In this document: positions 43,398 to 53,476 of the stretch, piece by piece
Layout of the letters: every line of letters starts with the position of its first letter
Numbering within the stretch: the stretch's first letter is position 1
From: Pseudomonas sp. ANT_H4
GTDB lineage: Bacteria > Pseudomonadota > Gammaproteobacteria > Pseudomonadales > Pseudomonadaceae
DNA length: 64,000 nucleotides
Direction of reading: 5' to 3'
NCBI RefSeq assembly: GCF_008369295.1
Contig: NZ_VOBG01000004.1
Coordinates: 62,001-126,000, forward strand
The notes under the pieces: generated by a model
What the model saw: only the letters and a program-made list of their open reading frames with translations
Told to the model about the DNA's origin: nothing
Database searches by the model: none
Made by a program: the position numbers and the translations under genes

Positions 43398-45848
43398 ATG
43401 ACCACCCCAACCCCCTGCTACCACTGCGCCCTCCCCGTCCCGCCCGGCAGCCGCTTCACCGCCGTAATCCTCGGCCAGACCCGCGAGCTTTGCTGCCCAG
43501 GTTGCCAGGCCGTGGCCGAGGCGATTGTCGCTGGTGGTCTGGAAAGCTATTACCAGCACCGCAGTGAAGCATCGGCGAACCCCGAAGCGCTGCCGGTGCA
43601 GTTGGTGGACGAATTGGCGCTGTACGACCGTGCCGACGTGCAAAAACCTTTCGTACGTCACGACGGCGACCTGGCCGAAGCCACCTTGCTGATGGAAGGC
43701 ATCAGTTGCGCCGCCTGTGGCTGGTTGATCGAAAAACACCTGCGTAGCCTGCCCGCTGTGGCCGAGGCCCGGCTAAACCTGTCCAACCACCGATTGCAGG
43801 TGCGCTGGGCAGACGCGCAATTACCGTTGAGCCAACTGCTCAGCGAACTACGCCACATCGGTTACGCCGCCCACCCTTATCAGGCCGACCGCGCCGCCGA
43901 GCAACTGGCCAGCGAAAACCGCCTGGCCCTGCGTCAACTGGGTGTGGCTGGGCTGCTGTGGTTCCAGGCGATGATGGCAACCATGGCCACCTGGCCGGAA
44001 TTCAACATCGACCTGAGCCCGGAGTTGCACATCATCCTGCGCTGGGTCGCGCTGTTTCTCACCACGCCCATCGTTTTCTACAGCTGTGCGCCGTTTTTCA
44101 AGGGCGCCATGCGCGACCTGCGTACCCGCCACCTGACCATGGATGTCTCGGTTTCCCTGGCTATCGGCGGCGCGTACCTGGCGGGTATCTGGACCGCCAT
44201 TACCGGCGTTGGCGAACTGTATTTCGATGCTGTCGGCATGTTCGCCCTGTTCCTGCTGGCCGGGCGCTACCTGGAGCGTCGCGCCAGGGAGCGCACTGCC
44301 GCCGCTACGGCGCAGTTGGTCAACCTGCTGCCTGCGTCGTGCCTGCGTCTAAGCGGCGATGGCCAGAGCGAACGCATCCTGCTCCGAGAGTTGGCGCTTG
44401 GCGATCGAGTGCTGGTACACCCGGGGGCAATCCTGCCGGCGGACGGGGTGATCCTCGACGGCCAGTCGAGCATCGACGAATCCCTGCTGACCGGCGAATA
44501 CCTGCCGCAGCCTCGCCAAATTGGCGACGCCGTTACCGCTGGCACCCTGAACGTCGAAGGCGCACTGACCGTGGAAGTCCGCGCCCTGGGCCACGACACG
44601 CGCCTGTCAGCCATCGTGCGCCTGCTGGAGCGAGCCCAGGCGGAGAAACCCCGGCTGGCGGAAATCGCCGACCGCGCCGCCCAATGGTTCCTGCTGTGCT
44701 CGCTGATTGCCGCCGCCGTGATCGGCCTGCTGTGGTGGGAACTGGATTCGTCGCGGGCATTCTGGATCGTCCTGGCGATGCTGGTGGCGACCTGCCCTTG
44801 CGCGCTGTCCCTGGCGACACCCACTGCGCTGACCGCCGCTACCGGCACCCTGCACAAACTGGGTTTGCTACTCACTCGCGGCCATGTGTTGGAAGGCCTG
44901 AACCAGATCGACACAGTTATTTTCGACAAGACCGGCACCCTCACCGAGGGTCGACTGGCGTTGCGCGCAATCCGACCACTGAGCGTGCTGGACAGTGACG
45001 AGTGCCTAGGCCTGGCTGCTGCCCTGGAAAATCGTTCGGAACACCCAATTGCCCGCGCCTTCGGCCGCGCACCGCTGGCAGCTGACGAAGTGCTCAGTAC
45101 GCCGGGCCTGGGGCTCGAAGGTCGGGTCGGCGAGCGCCGCTTGCGCATAGGCCAGCCGGGTTTTGTCTGCGCGCTGAGTGGTTGCCCGATCCCCGCCTCG
45201 CCGGATAAAGCCGGGCAATGGTTGCTGCTGGGCGACAACAACGGCGCCCTGGCCTGGTTTGTCCTCGATGACCGCTTGCGCAGCGACGCCCCGGCATTGC
45301 TGGCCGCGTGCAAGGCGCGGGGCTGGCGTACGCTGCTGCTGTCAGGAGACAGTTCACCGATGGTCGCCAGCGTTGCCGCCGAGTTGGGTATCGACGAAGC
45401 CCACGGCGGCCTGCGCCCGGATGACAAGTTGCAAGTGCTGCAGCAACTGCACAAGGAAGGCCGCAAGGTGCTGATGCTCGGCGACGGCGTCAACGACGTG
45501 CCGGTGCTGGCCGCCGCCGATATCAGCGTGGCCATGGGTTCAGCCACGGACCTGGCAAAAACCAGTGCCGACGCCGTGCTGCTGTCCAACCGCCTCGACG
45601 CGTTGGTGCAAGCCTTCAGCCTGGCGCGACGTACCCGTCGAGTAATCATTGAGAACCTGCTCTGGGCCGGTCTGTACAATGGCCTCATGTTGCCATTTGC
45701 CGCCCTCGGCTGGATCACGCCGATCTGGGCGGCGATTGGCATGTCCCTCAGTTCGTTGACCGTGGTGCTCAACGCCCTGCGCCTGACTCGCCTGCCGAGC
45801 GGGCCAGCCGTGGCCCCCGCCCCCGTAACCCGTCCGCTGCCGGCCTGA
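43398..45848 (+). CDS. ccoI: P1B-type copper-translocating ATPase for cbb3 oxidase
   Basis: An 816-residue pump. An N-terminal cysteine region (CYHC...CCPGC) precedes a heavy-metal-binding domain with GISCAACG; the membrane metal site is CPCALS; the phosphorylation site is DKTGTLT; other motifs are TGE, SEHPIA and GDGVNDVPVL. The CcoI/FixI branch exports Cu(I) slowly to the periplasm to load the oxidase CuB site, not for detoxification. It follows ccoH after a BIME. Confidence 0.95.
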   Translation: MTTPTPCYHCALPVPPGSRFTAVILGQTRELCCPGCQAVAEAIVAGGLESYYQHRSEASANPEALPVQLVDELALYDRADVQKPFVRHDGDLAEATLLMEGISCAACGWLIEKHLRSLPAVAEARLNLSNHRLQVRWADAQLPLSQLLSELRHIGYAAHPYQADRAAEQLASENRLALRQLGVAGLLWFQAMMATMATWPEFNIDLSPELHIILRWVALFLTTPIVFYSCAPFFKGAMRDLRTRHLTMDVSVSLAIGGAYLAGIWTAITGVGELYFDAVGMFALFLLAGRYLERRARERTAAATAQLVNLLPASCLRLSGDGQSERILLRELALGDRVLVHPGAILPADGVILDGQSSIDESLLTGEYLPQPRQIGDAVTAGTLNVEGALTVEVRALGHDTRLSAIVRLLERAQAEKPRLAEIADRAAQWFLLCSLIAAAVIGLLWWELDSSRAFWIVLAMLVATCPCALSLATPTALTAATGTLHKLGLLLTRGHVLEGLNQIDTVIFDKTGTLTEGRLALRAIRPLSVLDSDECLGLAAALENRSEHPIARAFGRAPLAADEVLSTPGLGLEGRVGERRLRIGQPGFVCALSGCPIPASPDKAGQWLLLGDNNGALAWFVLDDRLRSDAPALLAACKARGWRTLLLSGDSSPMVASVAAELGIDEAHGGLRPDDKLQVLQQLHKEGRKVLMLGDGVNDVPVLAAADISVAMGSATDLAKTSADAVLLSNRLDALVQAFSLARRTRRVIIENLLWAGLYNGLMLPFAALGWITPIWAAIGMSLSSLTVVLNALRLTRLPSGPAVAPAPVTRPLPA

Positions 45849-45870
45849 GCCGCGTGGGCATGGAGTACAG

Positions 45871-46098
45871 ATGCCAGCTCTTTACGTGATGATTCCGGCG
45901 GCGCTATTGATCGTGGCCATCGCCATTTACATCTTCTTCTGGGCGGTGGACAGCGGTCAGTACGATGACCTCGACGGCCCGGCCCATACCGTGCTGTTCG
46001 ACGACCAGGACCCCAATCACCTGGCCGGGGTCGATGAGGCCAATCGCCCGGCGACCACCGATCAAACCGCCAAACCCAAAGACCCACCCCATGCTTGA
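45871..46098 (+). CDS. ccoS: cbb3 oxidase maturation protein CcoS (FixS)
   Basis: A 75-residue single-span protein: hydrophobic PALYVMIPAALLIVAIAIYI, then FFWAVDSGQYDDLDGP, the FixS signature. Needed to insert haem b and copper into the oxidase. Overlaps the next gene by 8 bp. Confidence 0.94.
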   Translation: MPALYVMIPAALLIVAIAIYIFFWAVDSGQYDDLDGPAHTVLFDDQDPNHLAGVDEANRPATTDQTAKPKDPPHA

Positions 46099-46774
46099 AC
46101 TGGCGCCGTTACTGGTTTCAGCGCTAATCCTCGGCCTGTTGGGCGGCGGTCATTGCCTGGGCATGTGCGGTGGCCTGATGGGCGCGCTGACCCTGGCGAT
46201 CCCCAAGGAGCAGCGCAGCCGGCGCTTTCGCTTGTTGCTGGCCTACAATCTGGGGCGAATTCTCAGCTATGCCACGGCAGGCGTGCTGATCGGCCTGGCG
46301 GGCTGGGCGGTGGCCAACAGCCCGGCAGCGATGTTCATGCGTATCCTCGCCGGGCTGTTGCTGATCACCATGGGCCTGTACCTGGCTGGCTGGTGGAGCG
46401 GCCTGACTCGCATCGAAAGCCTCGGTCGCGGCCTGTGGCGCTATATCCAGCCGATTGCCAACCGTTTGCTGCCGGTGTCCAGCCTACCCCGCGCCTTGCT
46501 GCTGGGCGCGCTGTGGGGCTGGTTGCCGTGCGGGCTGGTCTACAGCACCTTGCTGTGGGCGGCCAGCCAGGGCAATGCATTGGACAGCGGCCTGCTGATG
46601 CTGGCGTTCGGCCTCGGCACCTGGCCGGTATTGCTGGCCACAGGACTCGCGGCCGAGCGGGTAACCGCCCTGCTGCGCAAACGCAGCGTGCGCATGACGG
46701 GTGGCTTGCTGGTGATCCTGTTCGGAGTCTGGACGCTGCCCGGCCCCCACCAGCACTGGCTGATGGGCCATTAA
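46091..46774 (+). CDS. TauE/SafE-like membrane protein of the cco cluster
   Basis: A 227-residue protein with six or more membrane helices and the metal-like motif GGGHCLGMCGG near residue 17; a second ALWGWLPCGLVYS segment repeats the P-C-G theme. Proteins of this type occupy this place (between ccoS and hemN) in many proteobacteria; a role in metal handling for oxidase assembly is plausible but unproven. The ATG at 46091 overlaps ccoS, so translation is probably coupled. Confidence 0.88.
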   Translation: MLELAPLLVSALILGLLGGGHCLGMCGGLMGALTLAIPKEQRSRRFRLLLAYNLGRILSYATAGVLIGLAGWAVANSPAAMFMRILAGLLLITMGLYLAGWWSGLTRIESLGRGLWRYIQPIANRLLPVSSLPRALLLGALWGWLPCGLVYSTLLWAASQGNALDSGLLMLAFGLGTWPVLLATGLAAERVTALLRKRSVRMTGGLLVILFGVWTLPGPHQHWLMGH

Positions 46775-46803
46775 AAGGCTATGTGGCATAGCGCCGCTCC
46801 CCG

Positions 46804-46817
46804 TTGATGCAAATCAA
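46804..46817. promoter_or_regulatory. ANR/FNR box upstream of hemN
   Basis: TTGATGCAAATCAA is a perfect match to TTGAT-N4-ATCAA. It lies about 60 bp before the hemN ATG, which fits activation by ANR (encoded at 48892) under low oxygen. Confidence 0.92.
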
Positions 46818-46876
46818 GATGACTGTCCAGCCCAGCCCCTAGACTCGGCCCACTAGTCACTCCGGGAAACGCCCGC

Positions 46877-48259
46877 ATGCTCGACGCCATTCGTTGGGAC
46901 ACTGATCTTATTCATCGCTACGGTCTGGCGGGGCCGCGCTACACCTCGTACCCCACCGCCGTCCAATTCGACAGCCAGGTCGGCTCCTTCGACCTACTCC
47001 ACGCCCTGCGCGACAGCCGAAAGGCCGTTCGCCCATTGTCGCTGTACGTTCACGTGCCGTTCTGCGCCAATATTTGCTACTACTGCGCCTGCAACAAAGT
47101 CATCACTAAGGACCGCGGGCGCGCCCAGGCCTATTTGCAACGCCTGGAGCAGGAGATTCAACTGGTGGCCTGCCACCTCGACCCCAACCAGCAAGTGGAG
47201 CAATTGCACTTTGGCGGCGGTACACCGACCTTTCTCAGCCACGACGAACTGCGCCAGTTGATGGCCAAGCTGCGCCAGCATTTCAACCTGCTGGACGACG
47301 ATTCCGGCGACTACGGCATCGAGATCGATCCAAGGGAAGCCGATTGGGCCACCATGGGCCTGCTGCGTGAACTGGGCTTCAATCGCGTCAGCATCGGCGT
47401 GCAGGACCTCGATCCCGATGTGCAGCGGGCGGTCAATCGCCTGCAAAGCCTGGAAGAAACCCGCGCCGTGATCGATGCTGCGCGGACCTTGCAGTTTCGC
47501 TCAATCAATATCGACCTGATCTACGGTCTGCCCAAGCAGACGCCGGAGCATTTCGCCCACACCATGGACGAAATAATCAGCCTGCAGCCGGACCGCCTGT
47601 CGGTGTTCAACTACGCGCACCTGCCAGAACGCTTCCTGTCCCAGCGGCGGATCAACAGCGAAGACCTTCCGGCACCCGCCGACAAACTGAAAATGCAGCA
47701 AAACACCATCGAGCAACTGGCCGCCGCCGGCTACAGCTACATCGGCATGGACCACTTCGCCCTGCCCGACGACGAACTGGCCATCGCCCAGGAAGAATCC
47801 ACCTTGCAGCGCAATTTCCAGGGCTACACCACCCATGGCCATTGCGACCTGATCGGCCTTGGGGTGTCAGCTATCAGCCAGATTGGTGACCTGTACTGCC
47901 AGAACAGCAGCGACCTGAGCCACTACCAAAACTCCCTGGCCGGCGCGCAACTGGCCACCAGTCGCGGCCTGATCTGTACGACGGACGACCGTTTGCGGCG
48001 GGAAGTCATTCAACGGTTGCTCTGCAAATTCAGCCTGGCGTTCGAGGAGATCGAACAGCTCTTCACAATCGATTTTCGCGGCTATTTCGCCGAACTGTGG
48101 CCACAACTGGAAGCCATGGCCCGTGACGGCCTGATCGAACTCGACGCCCAGGGGATTCGCGTGCTGCCCGCAGGGCGCTTGCTGGTGCACGCTGTGTGCA
48201 TGGTGTTCGATGCCTACCTGGATCAGCAGAATAAGCAGCGTTTTTCCCGGGTGATCTGA
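46877..48259 (+). CDS. hemN: Oxygen-independent coproporphyrinogen III oxidase
   Basis: A 460-residue radical SAM enzyme making protoporphyrinogen IX precursors without oxygen. The [4Fe-4S] cysteines are Cys63, Cys67 and Cys70 (CANICYYC, CX3CX2C), with the GGGTPTF motif after. Length fits HemN proper, not the shorter HemW. A perfect ANR box upstream predicts anaerobic induction. It supplies haem for the many cytochromes encoded upstream. Confidence 0.97.
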   Translation: MLDAIRWDTDLIHRYGLAGPRYTSYPTAVQFDSQVGSFDLLHALRDSRKAVRPLSLYVHVPFCANICYYCACNKVITKDRGRAQAYLQRLEQEIQLVACHLDPNQQVEQLHFGGGTPTFLSHDELRQLMAKLRQHFNLLDDDSGDYGIEIDPREADWATMGLLRELGFNRVSIGVQDLDPDVQRAVNRLQSLEETRAVIDAARTLQFRSINIDLIYGLPKQTPEHFAHTMDEIISLQPDRLSVFNYAHLPERFLSQRRINSEDLPAPADKLKMQQNTIEQLAAAGYSYIGMDHFALPDDELAIAQEESTLQRNFQGYTTHGHCDLIGLGVSAISQIGDLYCQNSSDLSHYQNSLAGAQLATSRGLICTTDDRLRREVIQRLLCKFSLAFEEIEQLFTIDFRGYFAELWPQLEAMARDGLIELDAQGIRVLPAGRLLVHAVCMVFDAYLDQQNKQRFSRVI

Positions 48260-48265
48260 TCCGGG

Positions 48266-48736
48266 TTAGCTCATCGATAGAGATGCAGTCTTGACTGCAT
48301 CACCGGCACTCATATCTTTTATCGCCTTGAGCAGAGACGCCTGGGCCGCCGTCAAGCCTGCCTGCAATCCGCTCAATGCTGTTTGCAGGCCACCTAGCCG
48401 GGCCTGGGCCTGATCAGGGCTAAGGCTCTTGTCGGCCATCACTGCCGCCATTTCCGCCTGTTTTTCTACGATCTGCTGTTTGAGTTGACGGATCATCTTC
48501 AGCAACTGCTTGACGTTATCCGCCAGCCCGCTGTCGTCGATATCCTCGTTAGCGGCTTTCTCGGCGGCTGCAGCGTTCAGCGAAGCCCCGGAAAAAGTCA
48601 CGGTCACGCCCTCTACCGCCTTGGGTTCACTGAGCAGAGTCGTCTCGGGCGCATCGCTTGCGACGCTGTCTTTTTTCGGCTCAGGCAGGGTCTGAACATT
48701 TGTGCGGGCTGCGAGATTGCCACCGATGGAAAGCAT
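48266..48736 (-). CDS. Conserved hypothetical protein with coiled coil
   Basis: A 156-residue soluble protein. The N-terminal half is disordered-looking; residues ~75-145 (VKQLLKMIRQLKQQIVEKQAEM...) form helices likely to be coiled coil. No catalytic motif. AGGAGG precedes the ATG at 48736, so it is a real gene. It is convergent with hemN, leaving 6 bp, and divergent from anr. It resembles short proteins of flagellar-regulon type such as FlxA in composition only; function unknown. Confidence 0.75.
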   Translation of the reverse strand: MLSIGGNLAARTNVQTLPEPKKDSVASDAPETTLLSEPKAVEGVTVTFSGASLNAAAAEKAANEDIDDSGLADNVKQLLKMIRQLKQQIVEKQAEMAAVMADKSLSPDQAQARLGGLQTALSGLQAGLTAAQASLLKAIKDMSAGDAVKTASLSMS

Positions 48737-48891
48737 GTATTGAGCCTCCTGGCTCTTGGGCTAATAGCAGTACATCGGCCGCTGGCGGATAATCTTTACA
48801 TCCTTGCTGGTTTTTTGTACACGCTGGCCTGAAGACCCCCGAGTGCTGTACCCTTACCCATTATGTGTGTTTTCCCACAAGGATTTAAGAA

Positions 48892-49626
48892 ATGTCCGAG
48901 CCAGTTAAACTGCGCGCTCATAGCCAGGCTCATTGCAAGGACTGCAGCCTGGCGCCGCTTTGCTTGCCACTTTCGCTGAATCTGGAAGACATGGATGCGC
49001 TGGACGACATCGTTAAACGTGGTCGCCCGCTGAAAAAAGGTGAATTCCTGTTTCGCCAGGGTGACAAGTTCGATTCCGTTTATGCCGTTCGCTCCGGCGC
49101 CTTGAAGACCTTCAGCCTGAGCGATGGCGGCGAAGAGCAAATCACCGGTTTCCACCTGCCCAGCGAGCTGGTCGGTCTGTCGGGCATGGACACCGAGATT
49201 CACCCGGTGTCGGCCCAGGCCCTGGAAACCACTTCGGTGTGTGAAATCCCCTTCGATCGTCTCGATGAGCTGGCCCTGCAATTGCCGCAATTGCGCCGCC
49301 AACTGATGCGGGTCATGAGCCGGGAAATTCGTGACGACCAGCAAATGATGCTGCTGCTGTCGAAGAAAACCGCCGACGAGCGGATCGCCACCTTCCTGGT
49401 CAACCTGTCGGCGCGGTTCCGTGCCCGAGGTTTCTCGGCCAACCAGTTCCGCCTAAGCATGTCGCGCAACGAAATCGGTAATTACCTGGGCCTGGCGGTG
49501 GAAACCGTATCCCGCGTATTCACCCGCTTCCAGCAGAACGAACTGATCGCCGCCGAGGGCAAGGAAGTGCATATCCTCGACCCGATCCAGCTCTGTGCGC
49601 TGGCCGGTGGTTCGCTCGACGGCTGA
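48892..49626 (+). CDS. anr: Anaerobic regulator Anr (FNR homologue)
   Basis: A 244-residue Crp/Fnr regulator. Oxygen is sensed through a [4Fe-4S] cluster on Cys15, Cys18, Cys24 and Cys117; a cyclic-nucleotide-like beta-roll, a dimer helix and a C-terminal winged helix ([19 protein letters not shown]) follow. The dimer binds TTGAT-N4-ATCAA sites such as the one before hemN. In Pseudomonas it controls denitrification, arginine fermentation and some oxidases. ATG preceded by AAGGA. Confidence 0.97.
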   Translation: MSEPVKLRAHSQAHCKDCSLAPLCLPLSLNLEDMDALDDIVKRGRPLKKGEFLFRQGDKFDSVYAVRSGALKTFSLSDGGEEQITGFHLPSELVGLSGMDTEIHPVSAQALETTSVCEIPFDRLDELALQLPQLRRQLMRVMSREIRDDQQMMLLLSKKTADERIATFLVNLSARFRARGFSANQFRLSMSRNEIGNYLGLAVETVSRVFTRFQQNELIAAEGKEVHILDPIQLCALAGGSLDG

Positions 49627-49705
49627 TCCAGACACTTGCGGTCGCGCCAACCGGCGAGGCCGCAGGTATACTGCGGGTCCGCTTGCCTCCCAGGACTCCT
49701 CGACG

Positions 49706-50254
49706 ATGGTCTTCGATTCGTTCGACATCAAATCCCTGATTCGCCCAGTTATCGACTTCCCCAAGCCTGGGGTGATCTTTCGCGATATCACGCCGCTGTT
49801 CCAGTCGCCCAAGGCCTTGCGCCTGGTAGCCGATACCTTTGTTCACCGCTATGTCGAAACTGAGTTCACCCACATCGGCGCGATGGATGCTCGCGGGTTC
49901 CTGATCGGTTCGATCATCGCCTATCAGTTGAACAAACCACTGATCCTGTTCCGTAAACAGGGCAAGTTGCCGGCAGACGTGTTGAGCGAGGGTTATCAGA
50001 CCGAATACGGCGAAGCCTTCCTGGAAGTCCATGCCGACAGCCTGTGTGAAGGGGATTCGGTGCTGATGTTCGATGACCTGATTGCCACCGGCGGCACCCT
50101 GATCGCCGCGGCCAACCTGGCACGACGCATGGGCGCGCGGATTTTCGAAGCAGCGGCGATTATTGACCTGCCGGAGCTGGGTGGCTCGCAGAGGTTGGAA
50201 GACATGGGTATCCCGACGTTTTGCTTGACGCAGTTTGCGTTGACGGACAAATAA
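49706..50254 (+). CDS. apt: Adenine phosphoribosyltransferase
   Basis: A 182-residue purine salvage enzyme converting adenine and PRPP to AMP. The PRPP motif is [14 protein letters not shown]; an N-terminal [14 protein letters not shown] is the Apt signature. The ATG at 49706 gives the usual length; the upstream frame adds 37 unrelated residues. Lies 79 bp after anr, possibly cotranscribed. Confidence 0.96.
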   Translation: MVFDSFDIKSLIRPVIDFPKPGVIFRDITPLFQSPKALRLVADTFVHRYVETEFTHIGAMDARGFLIGSIIAYQLNKPLILFRKQGKLPADVLSEGYQTEYGEAFLEVHADSLCEGDSVLMFDDLIATGGTLIAAANLARRMGARIFEAAAIIDLPELGGSQRLEDMGIPTFCLTQFALTDK

Positions 50255-50259
50255 TCCGG

Positions 50260-51408
50260 TTACAACCCCATCTGCTTACTGATGATTTCATTCATCACTT
50301 CCCGGGTTCCCCCGCCGATGGACAGGATGCGGTTGTCGCGGTACAGCCGCTCCACCAGGCTGCCACGCATGTAACCCAAGCCACCGAGGATCTGCACCGC
50401 GTCGTAGGTCACGCGGTCGGCGGTGTCGGTGGCGAGGTTCTTGGCCATGGAAATCTCTTTGATCACGCTCTTGCCTGCGGCCATCTTCGCCGCCTGGCGA
50501 TAGGTAAATTCCCGGGAGACTTCGACGGCGGTGGCCATTTCCGCCAGGCGATGCTTGAGCACCTGGAACTTGCCGATGGGCTTGCCGAAGGCTTCGCGCT
50601 GGGCAGCCCATTTCAGGCTTTCTTCCAGGGCCAGCTGCGCGGTCATGTTGGCCATTAAGGCCAGGGCCAGGCGCTCACTCTGGAAGTTGCCCATGATGCA
50701 GGCAAAGCCCATGTTCTCGGCACCGATCAGATTGCCGACAGGCACCTGGCAATCATCGAAGAACAGCTCGGCCGTGTCCGACGCCCACCAGCCCATTTTT
50801 TTCAGCGGCTGGCCGACGGTGAAGCCAGGGGTGTCCTTTTCCATCAGCAGCAGGCTGATACCACCGAAACCTGGGCTACCGGTACGCACCGCAACGGTGT
50901 AGAAATCGGCACGCACGCCACTGGTGATAAAGGTTTTGCTGCCACTGACCCGATAATAATCACCCTCGCGTACCGCACGGGTTTGCAGGTTAGCCACATC
51001 GGAGCCGCCAGCGGGCTCGGTGACGGCCAGGGCCATGATCTTCTCACCGGCCAACACCTGGGGCACCACACGCTCTCGCACCTCGGGCCGGGCCCATTTA
51101 ACGATGGGCGGCAGGCCGATATCCAGCGAGCCCAACCCCGCCACTACCCCACCAGAGCCGCAGCGCATCAGCTCTTCGCTGGCGACGACCTTGGCGAACA
51201 GGTCACCTTCATGGCTACCGCCCAGGGCTTCGGGATAGCCTATGCCGAGAATCCCCGCCGCGCCTGCCTTGAGGTACAACGCCTTGGGAAAGCTTTCGGC
51301 TTCTTCCCATTGCTCGATGCCCGGCAGAATTTCGCGCTCGACGAAACGGCGTACGCTGTCGCGAACCAATTGGTGGCTGGAATCGAAGTATTCCTGATAG
51401 GCAGGCAT
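50260..51408 (-). CDS. Acyl-CoA dehydrogenase
   Basis: A 382-residue flavoenzyme oxidising acyl-CoA to enoyl-CoA. Signatures are ALAVTEPAGGSDVANLQT (FAD/substrate site) and QILGGLGYMRGSLVERLYRD with the terminal segment. The catalytic base is probably in the C-terminal third (MRGS-VERLYRD region); the chain length preferred is unknown. ATG at 51408 preceded by GGAG. Convergent with apt, with a 5-bp gap. Could feed fadBA, although it is 35 kb away. Confidence 0.93.
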   Translation of the reverse strand: MPAYQEYFDSSHQLVRDSVRRFVEREILPGIEQWEEAESFPKALYLKAGAAGILGIGYPEALGGSHEGDLFAKVVASEELMRCGSGGVVAGLGSLDIGLPPIVKWARPEVRERVVPQVLAGEKIMALAVTEPAGGSDVANLQTRAVREGDYYRVSGSKTFITSGVRADFYTVAVRTGSPGFGGISLLLMEKDTPGFTVGQPLKKMGWWASDTAELFFDDCQVPVGNLIGAENMGFACIMGNFQSERLALALMANMTAQLALEESLKWAAQREAFGKPIGKFQVLKHRLAEMATAVEVSREFTYRQAAKMAAGKSVIKEISMAKNLATDTADRVTYDAVQILGGLGYMRGSLVERLYRDNRILSIGGGTREVMNEIISKQMGL

Positions 51409-51505
51409 CGGCAAGCTCCACGCAGAGGTGGAGCGAACTTACCAAGCGCTTGCTTGGTTTTCAAGCATGCAATGCTGTAGGGCCCTCGCTCCTACACTGA
51501 AAGCA

Positions 51506-52108
51506 TCAAAGAACGATAGGCTTGCGCCCGGCAAACGAGTGCGCCAGGGTGCCGCCATCCACCAATTCCAACTCGCCACCGAGCGGTACACCGTGGGCGA
51601 TGCGCGAGGTGATCAGGCCTTTGTTGGCCAGCAGTTGGGCGATGTAGTGAGCGGTCGCTTCGCCTTCCACCGTGGGGTTGGTGGCCAGGATTACTTCAGT
51701 AAAGGTGCCCTGCTGTTCGATCCGCGTTACCAACTGCGGAATACCGATAGCCTCCGGGCCTAGGCCATCCAGCGGAGACAAGTGGCCCTTGAGCACAAAG
51801 TAACGGCCGCGATAACCGGTCTGCTCCACGGCATAGACGTCCATCGGTCCTTCGACCACGCACAGCAGTGTGTCATCGCGACGCGGGTCGGCGCATTGCG
51901 GGCAGAGTTCTTCTTCGGTGAGGGTGCGGCATTGACGGCAATGGCCCACACCTTCCATGGCTTGACTCAGAGCCAGGGCCAGTCGGGAGCCACCGTTGCG
52001 ATCACGCTCCAGCAGTTGCAGCGCCATGCGCTGGGCGGTTTTCTGGCCGACGCCTGGCAAAGTGCGCAGAGCGTCGATCAGTTGACGAATCAGGGGGCTG
52101 AAGCTCAT
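51506..52108 (-). CDS. recR: Recombination protein RecR
   Basis: A 200-residue protein of the RecFOR pathway loading RecA at gaps. An N-terminal helix-hairpin-helix ([16 protein letters not shown]), a zinc finger CRQC...CPQC, a Toprim domain ([14 protein letters not shown]) and the C-terminal Walker-B-like region are visible. ATG at 52108. In many bacteria dnaX-ybaB-recR are contiguous; here an oxidoreductase gene lies between recR and ybaB. Confidence 0.97.
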   Translation of the reverse strand: MSFSPLIRQLIDALRTLPGVGQKTAQRMALQLLERDRNGGSRLALALSQAMEGVGHCRQCRTLTEEELCPQCADPRRDDTLLCVVEGPMDVYAVEQTGYRGRYFVLKGHLSPLDGLGPEAIGIPQLVTRIEQQGTFTEVILATNPTVEGEATAHYIAQLLANKGLITSRIAHGVPLGGELELVDGGTLAHSFAGRKPIVL

Positions 52109-52174
52109 GAGGGAAAGGTCCGACAAAACAACGAGACGCGGTTTATACCCGCGCCCCGGATTAGCGTCAAATGC

Positions 52175-53209
52175 TCAATCCTCTGTAACACGCACCACCA
52201 ACTTGCCGAAATTGCGCCCTTCCAGCAAACCGATAAAGGCTTCGGGCGCCTGCTCCAGGCCGTCGACCACGTCTTCGCGGAATTTGATCTTGCCATCGCG
52301 CACCCACGGCGCCATGGCGCTGAGGAATTCAGGCTGGCGGTCGCCGTAGTCGTCGAACACGATAAAACCCTGAATCCGCACGCGCTTGGTCAACAAGGTG
52401 CGCTGCAGCGCCGGCAACCGATCGGGACCGCTGGGCGCTTCGTGAGCGTTGTAGCCGGCGATCAGGCCACACAGAGGAATCCGCGCCTTGGGGTTGAGCA
52501 ACGGCACCACCGCATCGAACACCTTGCCGCCGACGCTTTCAAAGTAGATGTCCACGCCGTTGAAACAGGCCTGGGCCAGTTCATCGGCGAAATGCTCGCT
52601 CTTGTGGTCGATACAGGCATCAAAGCCCAACTCGTCCACCACATAGCGGCACTTATCCGCTCCGCCCGCCACACCGACCACGCGCAAGCCCTTGAGCTTG
52701 GCCACCTGGCCGACCACCGAACCCACCGCGCCGGACGCAGCCGCCACCACCAGGGTTTCCCCAGCCTTGGGCTGGCCGATGTCCGTCAGGCCCATGTACG
52801 CAGTCATGCCAGGCATGCCGAGCACACCCAAGGCCATGGACGGGCTGGCCAGGCCATTGGGCACCGGCATCAGATTGCGGCCATCACAGATGCTGTGGCT
52901 TTGCCAGCCGGTGGAGCCTACTACCAGGTCGCCCACTTCGAATTTCGGGTTGCGCGACTGTTCGATACGGCTGACAGCGCCACCGGTCATCACCTCACCG
53001 ATTTCCACGGGAGCCGCGTAAGACGGCGCATCACTCATGCGACCGCGCATGTAGGGGTCCAGGGACAGGAACAGCGTCTTGAGCAGGACCTGGCCATCGG
53101 CCAAATCCGGCAGGGTCACGCGTTCCAGGCGAAAATTCTCTGGTACAGGCGCGCCCTGGGGGCGGGAGACCAGAACGATGCGCTGGTTGAGGGTCAGGGC
53201 TTCGGTCAT
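52175..53209 (-). CDS. NADPH-dependent oxidoreductase, zinc-free MDR family (CurA-like)
   Basis: A 344-residue medium-chain reductase. The N-terminal catalytic domain lacks zinc ligands (SLDPYMRGRMSD is the family signature); the Rossmann segment is AAASGAVGSVVGQ. Relatives reduce alpha,beta-unsaturated ketones and alkenals. ATG at 53209 with AGGAG. It sits between recR (67 bp downstream) and the terminated ybaB, so it may share a transcript with recR. Confidence 0.92.
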   Translation of the reverse strand: MTEALTLNQRIVLVSRPQGAPVPENFRLERVTLPDLADGQVLLKTLFLSLDPYMRGRMSDAPSYAAPVEIGEVMTGGAVSRIEQSRNPKFEVGDLVVGSTGWQSHSICDGRNLMPVPNGLASPSMALGVLGMPGMTAYMGLTDIGQPKAGETLVVAAASGAVGSVVGQVAKLKGLRVVGVAGGADKCRYVVDELGFDACIDHKSEHFADELAQACFNGVDIYFESVGGKVFDAVVPLLNPKARIPLCGLIAGYNAHEAPSGPDRLPALQRTLLTKRVRIQGFIVFDDYGDRQPEFLSAMAPWVRDGKIKFREDVVDGLEQAPEAFIGLLEGRNFGKLVVRVTED

Positions 53210-53425
53210 CAGTGAGGCTCCTTTATCGGTGAGTAAATTCAACGGTATAGGGTGCAGACACCGACCAGGGCATCGAGGTTCGACAAAACTGCGTACAGTT
53301 GTCGAGCCCCAGCAAGGCTACGTTGGCCACACCACTGCAATCAAGCTAGGCACCGAAGTCGCCCCCGAGCAACCTCGTTTCACTCGACAGCTGCGCAATA
53401 GACAGGCCCTGCCAATCTACACAGC

Positions 53426-53459
53426 AAAAAAAATGCCAGGCACGATGCCTGGCATTTTC
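53426..53459 (-). terminator. Terminator of dnaX-ybaB
   Basis: AAATGCCAGGCA-CGA-TGCCTGGCATTT, stem with A/T flanks, just after the ybaB stop. Confidence 0.92.
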
Positions 53460-53476
53460 ATGTTCACGCGCGCCAA

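Noticed and set aside
44267..46087. 606-codon minus-strand frame across ccoI and ccoS
   Set aside because: Arg/Ser/Pro-rich antisense of ccoI; the plus strand carries all P-type ATPase motifs.
51782..53215. 477-codon plus-strand frame across recR and the oxidoreductase
   Set aside because: It spans two real minus-strand genes and their gap; composition is that of antisense DNA.
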